DNA from: an uncultured Clostridia bacterium | Lineage (GTDB): Bacteria > Bacillota > Clostridia > Oscillospirales > CAG-272 | Assembly (NCBI GenBank): GCA_946615525.1 | Contig: CAMOHW010000020.1 | Location: 1 to 10,027, forward strand | DNA: 10,027 nucleotides | Direction: 5' to 3' | Shown here: piece by piece, positions 6,142 to 10,027 of the stretch | How the letters are laid out: each line of letters opens with the position of its first letter | How positions within the stretch are numbered: the first letter of the stretch is position 1 | Made by a program: the position numbers and the translations under genes | The notes under the pieces: generated by a model | What the model was told of the DNA's origin: nothing | Seen by the model: only the letters and a program-made list of their open reading frames with translations | Database searches by the model: none

Positions 6142-6687
6142 ATGAAGCAGAAATTCAATATTACCGTTGCGGATATGCAGCTGAATATCGTCAGTGATGC
6201 CAGCCCCGAAGAGGTGGAAGCCATTGTTGGAATGCTGGATCGCAAAATGAGGGATATCAGTTTGAAAAGTCCCCGTTGCACCAAAAACGAAGCGGCAATT
6301 CTCTGCGCACTTTCCTATTGTTCCGAGCGCCAGGCGGCACAGGAGACCGCGAAAAAAATGGAGCGGGAATGCATTCGCTTTGAAACTGAGAACGAACGCT
6401 TGAAAAAGCAGATCGAATCGCTGAAAATTGAGTTGAACGGCGTCCGCGAGGACAATGCCGCCATGCGCTCGATTTTGACGCATACCGGCGGTGAGAACGC
6501 AGAGGCGATGCCTGAGGTCAAACCGGCAGTCAAGGTTGCCCCGGGGGACCAGTTGACGGTTGATATTCCTGCTGCCGCTCCGGTCGAGAGTGCTACACCG
6601 GTCGTTGAGGAATCCACCGAGCAACCGGCAAAAGGCAAAAGCCGTGTAGGCACGATGTTTGATCTACTTACTTTTAGCGACGTCTGA
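6142..6687 (+). CDS. zapA: Cell division protein ZapA with long C-terminal tail
   Basis: A 181-residue ZapA-family protein; ZapA binds FtsZ filaments and promotes their bundling at the Z-ring. Residues 1-65 match the globular ZapA head (FNITVADMQLNIVSDA, then SPEEVEAIVGMLDRKMRDI, then NEAAILCALSY). Residues about 66-112 are a heptad-rich coiled coil (ENERLKKQIESLKIEL) that would form the dimer stalk. After that comes an unusual tail: a low-complexity linker rich in Pro, Ala, Val and Glu (about 115-163), then a compact ending KSRVGTMFDLLTFSDV. Typical ZapA proteins are only about 85-110 residues and lack this tail. GGAAAGGAAG lies about 10 nt before the ATG. The U32 gene begins 6 bp after the stop, and this pairing is common in Clostridia, which supports the call. 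Confidence 0.88.
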   Translation: MKQKFNITVADMQLNIVSDASPEEVEAIVGMLDRKMRDISLKSPRCTKNEAAILCALSYCSERQAAQETAKKMERECIRFETENERLKKQIESLKIELNGVREDNAAMRSILTHTGGENAEAMPEVKPAVKVAPGDQLTVDIPAAAPVESATPVVEESTEQPAKGKSRVGTMFDLLTFSDV

Positions 6688-6693
6688 TTTTTT

Positions 6694-8703
6694 ATGAACG
6701 ATCAAAAACTCAAAAAGCCGGAGCTATTGTGCCCGGCTGGTTCAGCACCGGCATTGGATGCGGCAATTGAAGGCGGAGCCAACGCCATCTATCTTGGCGG
6801 AACCGCCATGAACGCGCGCATCCATGCCGGCAACTTTACGCCGGTGGCGCTTCGGGAAGCCGTCAAAAAAGCGCATGCCTATGGTGTAAAGATCTATTTA
6901 ACGCTCAATACGCTGGTAACCGACTATGAGTTGCCAGCGTTTTTAGAAGCCGCGTGGGATGCCTCCGAGGCAGGAGTGGACGCTTTGATCGTTGCCGACA
7001 TCGGCGGTGCCGTGGCAATTCACCGCGCCATTCCGGACCTGGAACTTCATGCCAGCACGCAAATGTCCGGCCACAACAGCGAAATGGCAAAACAGTTGCA
7101 ATCTTTGGGCTTTTCGCGCATGGTGGCGGCAAGAGAGATCAGCGAGGAGAACCTGAAACTTCTTTTGCAAAACTCTCCAATCGAAACCGAACTGTTTGTG
7201 CATGGCGCGCTTTGCGTTTGTCATTCCGGGCAATGCTTGTTTTCCTCTATGGTGGGGGGCAGGAGCGGTAACCGCGGTGAATGTGCCCAGCCCTGTCGTC
7301 TTCCTTACGGCAACGGCTCCTATCCGCTCTCGCTCAAAGACCTGTCTTTGGCAAACCACATTCCCAAGCTCATCTCGCTGGGTGTTTCCTCGTTGAAAAT
7401 TGAGGGAAGAATGAAATCCCCCGAATATGTGCGGGATGTGACTGCCGTTTTCCGGCGCTTGTTGGATGAGGAACGCGCCGCAAATGCGCGCGAAATGCAA
7501 ATTTTGACCGACGCTTTTTCCCGTCAAGGATTTACCGACGGGTATTTTACAGGCAAACTCGATTCTTCTATGCTCGGCGTTCGCAGAGAGGCGGACAAGG
7601 AAAGCTCGCGCCGGGTCCTTTCTTTTGCCGGATTGGCGAAAAAAGTCGAACTCGATCTTGCGGCAAAAATCTGCCGGGAAAAACCTGCAACCATGACCCT
7701 GAAAAACGGTGACCTGACGGTCACCGTTTCGGGAGAGGTTCCACAGGCGGCAAAAACCGCACCGCTGACCAAAGAAGATGTTGTGCGCAGTCTTTCCCGC
7801 ATGGGGGGAACGCCTTATCAGATCGCGAATGCGACCGTTACAGTGGATGAGGGCGTCATGTTGCCGATTTCACGGCTCAATGACCTGCGCCGCCGCGCCG
7901 TGGAGGCACTGGACCGGGCACAAATGCCGCCCAAACGGGAGCGCTTGCCCATTACATGGCATACCGAAACACCGGCACCGAAGGATTGCCGCACGGCAAG
8001 ATTTTACCGCCCGGAGCAAATTACCCAACAGGCACGCGACTATTTTGAACGCATTTTTCTGCCGCTGGATGTTTATGCGCCGCTTGCCGACGGTGTTGTG
8101 CTTCCGGCTGTGATTTTTGACGGTGAGATCCCCAAAGTTCGCCGGCAGTTGCAACTTGCAAAAGAGCAAGGAGCAAAATGGGCATTGGTGGGCAATTTGG
8201 GGTATTTGAAACTGGCGCAAGACGCAGGATTGACCCCTGTCGGCGATTATCGTTTGAACATTACCAATCGCGAAAGTGCCGCGTTTTACCGGTCGCTTGG
8301 TTTGGAAGATCCTGTTCTTTCGCCGGAGTTGACCTTGCCGCAACTGCGCGACATTGGCGGGGGAAGCCAGACCATTGTTTACGGCAGGATCCCGTTGATG
8401 ACGCTGGAACGCTGTATTTCCAAAAGCAAAGACGGGTGTCGCCTCTGTGAGCAGGGAAAACAAGTTTTGATCGATCGCAAGGGAGCCGTTTTTCCGGTCC
8501 TGCGCGAACAGGATCACCGCAATATTGTCTATAACAGTCTGCCGACCGCCATGCCGGATCGCATGGATCAGTTGGCAAAATATCAGATCCGTTCCTGGCA
8601 TTTTCTCTTTTCTGTGGAAACGCCGGAGGAGGTAGATTCCGTCATTCGCGCCTACCAAAAAGGAATGCCGCTCGGAAGGCAGGTCCGCAGGATCGGCTCT
8701 TAA
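6694..8703 (+). CDS. U32-family [4Fe-4S] protein, long RlhA-like type (probable RNA hydroxylase)
   Basis: A 669-residue cytoplasmic U32 protein, traditionally annotated as a peptidase or collagenase. Members of this family (RlhA, TrhP) are now known as prephenate-dependent hydroxylases of rRNA or tRNA, and the length suits the RlhA-like form. Residues 8-300 form the U32 barrel (PELLCPAG, YLGGTAMNAR, STQMS). Residues 166-184 match the U32 signature exactly (E-x-F-x2-G-A-L-C-x4-G-x-C-x-F-S); C174, C181, C197 and C201 are the expected cluster ligands. Residues about 320-412 are a DUF3656-like insert. The C-terminal part has a second Cys group (C574, C582, C585). The ATG lies 6 bp after the zapA stop with no Shine-Dalgarno site, so translation is probably coupled to zapA. 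Whether the target is rRNA or tRNA cannot be read from the sequence. Confidence 0.9.
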   Translation: MNDQKLKKPELLCPAGSAPALDAAIEGGANAIYLGGTAMNARIHAGNFTPVALREAVKKAHAYGVKIYLTLNTLVTDYELPAFLEAAWDASEAGVDALIVADIGGAVAIHRAIPDLELHASTQMSGHNSEMAKQLQSLGFSRMVAAREISEENLKLLLQNSPIETELFVHGALCVCHSGQCLFSSMVGGRSGNRGECAQPCRLPYGNGSYPLSLKDLSLANHIPKLISLGVSSLKIEGRMKSPEYVRDVTAVFRRLLDEERAANAREMQILTDAFSRQGFTDGYFTGKLDSSMLGVRREADKESSRRVLSFAGLAKKVELDLAAKICREKPATMTLKNGDLTVTVSGEVPQAAKTAPLTKEDVVRSLSRMGGTPYQIANATVTVDEGVMLPISRLNDLRRRAVEALDRAQMPPKRERLPITWHTETPAPKDCRTARFYRPEQITQQARDYFERIFLPLDVYAPLADGVVLPAVIFDGEIPKVRRQLQLAKEQGAKWALVGNLGYLKLAQDAGLTPVGDYRLNITNRESAAFYRSLGLEDPVLSPELTLPQLRDIGGGSQTIVYGRIPLMTLERCISKSKDGCRLCEQGKQVLIDRKGAVFPVLREQDHRNIVYNSLPTAMPDRMDQLAKYQIRSWHFLFSVETPEEVDSVIRAYQKGMPLGRQVRRIGS

Positions 8704-8726
8704 AAATCAATCAATTCATCAAAGAA

Positions 8727-8732
8727 AGGGGG
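8727..8732 (+). promoter_or_regulatory. Ribosome binding site fixing a GTG start
   Basis: AGGGGG, within GAAAGGGGG (8724-8732), lies 8 nt before GTG at 8741. No ATG occurs in this frame until well inside the first membrane segments (about 8920), so the GTG is the only start that gives an intact first helix. Confidence 0.75.
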
Positions 8733-8740
8733 CAGGCGAA

Positions 8741-10027
8741 GTGTTACGCGCTTTGTGGAACAAGATCAAAGAATCAGCAATATCGATCCTTCCGGTCACA
8801 TTGATCGTTCTTTTGCTCGGACTTACGCCGCTGGTCTCCTTTACATGGCAGGAAAATATTGCTTTTCTCATTGCCGCCGCGGCGTTGATTCTGGGAATGG
8901 CGCTGTTCAATCTGGGCGCCGATATGGCAATGACGCCGATGGGGGAACAGGTCGGCTCCGGGCTTTCCAAATCCCGTAACATTTGGCTGTTGTTGTTCGT
9001 TTGCTTTTTGCTGGGGGCGTTCGTTACCATTGCCGAGCCGGATGTTTCGGTTTTGGGTGAGCAGGTCGCGGGAATGATGGACAGCCGCGTTTTGATGATC
9101 GTGATCGGTTGCGGGGTGGGATTTTTCCTGGTGCTTGCCGTTTTGCGAATCGTTACAAAGATTCGCCTTTCCATGATGTTGCTTTATTTTTATTTGGTTT
9201 TATTTGCGCTTTCGGCATTGATCGCCGTAAAGGGCGGTGCGCACTTTTTGCCCATTGCTTTTGATTCGGGAGGGGTGACCACCGGACCCATCACCGTTCC
9301 GTTCATCATGGCACTCGGCGTTGGCGTTGCCGTTACGCTGGGCGGGAAAAACGCCGGTGAAAACAGCTTCGGTCTGGTTGCGCTTTGCTCGGTGGGACCC
9401 ATTCTTGCCGTTTTGGCACTTGGACTATTGGCAAGGGGAACACCGGTTTACACTCCCGCGGATTATAGTCTGGAATCCCATCTTGGCCTTGCATTGGGAA
9501 AAACGGTCTTGCATATTGCCGGGAAAGTGGGCATTTCGCTTGGCTTGATCGTGTTGTTCTTTTTAATCTTGCAGGCAACCTTTCTTCGTTTGCCGCGCCG
9601 CAAGCTGTATCAAATGGCAATCGGCATTGGCTATACGTTTGTCGGCATGGTCATTTTCCTTTCGTCTGCAACGGTCGGTTTTTTGCCGATCGGCTACCAA
9701 ATCGGTTCCCAGTTGGCAAGCAGCAATTCCGCGCTCCTTCCGCTGTTTGGATTTGTCATTGGTTTGGTGGTTGTTTTTGCCGAGCCGGCGATCCATGTGC
9801 TCAATCGGCAGGTGGAGGAAATCACCAACGGGGGGGTCGGCAAAAAATCCATGTTGCTGGCGCTTTCCATCGGCGTTGGGCTTTCCATAGGGCTTTCCAT
9901 GTTGCGCATTTTGCTGGGGTTCAATCTTTTGTATTATCTGATCCCCGGATTTTTGATTTCATTGGGGCTTTCGTTCTTTGTTCCAAGGCTCTATACGGCG
10001 ATTGCCTTTGATTCGGGCGGCGTTGCC
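8741..10027 (+). CDS. DUF1538 membrane transporter (UmpAB-like), 5' part
   Basis: The first 429 codons of a polytopic membrane protein that runs off the window end in frame. It belongs to the DUF1538 family. From memory, members of this family (UmpA/UmpB) have been described as Na+(Li+,K+)/H+ antiporters, so a cation transport role is plausible. About ten or more hydrophobic segments are visible. The protein is an internal duplication: IAEPDVSVLGEQV (97-109) recurs as FAEPAIHVLNRQV (346-358), and FDSGGVTTGP (174-183) recurs as FDSGGVA at 423-429, both with a 249-residue offset. The acidic AEP and FDSGG motifs are the likely functional sites. The gene starts 37 bp after the U32 stop with no terminator between, so it is probably the third gene of the zapA operon. 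The start is GTG. Confidence 0.9.
   Translation, partial: MLRALWNKIKESAISILPVTLIVLLLGLTPLVSFTWQENIAFLIAAAALILGMALFNLGADMAMTPMGEQVGSGLSKSRNIWLLLFVCFLLGAFVTIAEPDVSVLGEQVAGMMDSRVLMIVIGCGVGFFLVLAVLRIVTKIRLSMMLLYFYLVLFALSALIAVKGGAHFLPIAFDSGGVTTGPITVPFIMALGVGVAVTLGGKNAGENSFGLVALCSVGPILAVLALGLLARGTPVYTPADYSLESHLGLALGKTVLHIAGKVGISLGLIVLFFLILQATFLRLPRRKLYQMAIGIGYTFVGMVIFLSSATVGFLPIGYQIGSQLASSNSALLPLFGFVIGLVVVFAEPAIHVLNRQVEEITNGGVGKKSMLLALSIGVGLSIGLSMLRILLGFNLLYYLIPGFLISLGLSFFVPRLYTAIAFDSGGVA

Noticed and set aside
7870..8658. A 262-codon open frame antisense to the U32 gene
   Set aside because: It has no domain and no ribosome site, and it overlaps a well-supported gene throughout.

Overview
The window looks like chromosomal DNA of a Bacillota (Firmicutes), most likely a clostridial gut-type lineage. 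The signs are textbook sigma-A promoters, strong Shine-Dalgarno sites, a tRNA-Ser with encoded CCA, a MetA of the Bacillus/Clostridium type, and the zapA - U32 peptidase gene pair common in Clostridia. Most genes have balanced base composition. The exception is one clearly A+T-rich gene at 1343-3304.

Layout. The 3' end of metA (1-188, +) runs into a bidirectional hairpin terminator (197-232). The convergent gene at 239-964 (-) encodes a membrane-anchored SGNH/GDSL hydrolase with its own extended -10 promoter at 1003-1031. A second perfect-consensus promoter (1064-1092, +) drives tRNA-Ser(GCU) at 1141-1231, which is closed by a long hairpin (1232-1272). Immediately downstream lies the A+T-rich 653-residue gene at 1343-3304. 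Then come a SASA-family acetylesterase lipoprotein (3357-4277) and a half-size ABC exporter (4295-6016), 17 bp apart. A promoter at about 6063-6091 precedes zapA (6142-6687), a RlhA-type U32 protein (6694-8703) and the start of a DUF1538 membrane transporter (8741 to the window end), apparently one operon.

The most interesting item is the 1343-3304 gene. It has a complete DEDDh 3'-5' exonuclease core (D163, E165, D251, H308, D313). It then has a possible second nuclease core of the RecB/Cas4-like PD-(D/E)XK type (D508, E517-x-K519, QxxxY at 542-546), and ends in a winged-helix domain resembling those at the C-termini of RecG/AlbA_2-type proteins. Its composition, solitary position just 3' of a tRNA gene and lack of functional links to its neighbours suggest horizontal acquisition. 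A role in defence or nucleic-acid processing is inference only.

The other genes are mostly household: methionine biosynthesis, envelope deacetylation and export, Z-ring assembly, RNA hydroxylation and cation transport. Smaller points of interest are a Glu in place of the catalytic Asp in the SGNH protein, a ZapA with a long linker and hydrophobic end motif, a Cys-to-His change in the C-terminal cysteine cluster of the U32 protein, and an exact 249-residue internal repeat in the DUF1538 protein.
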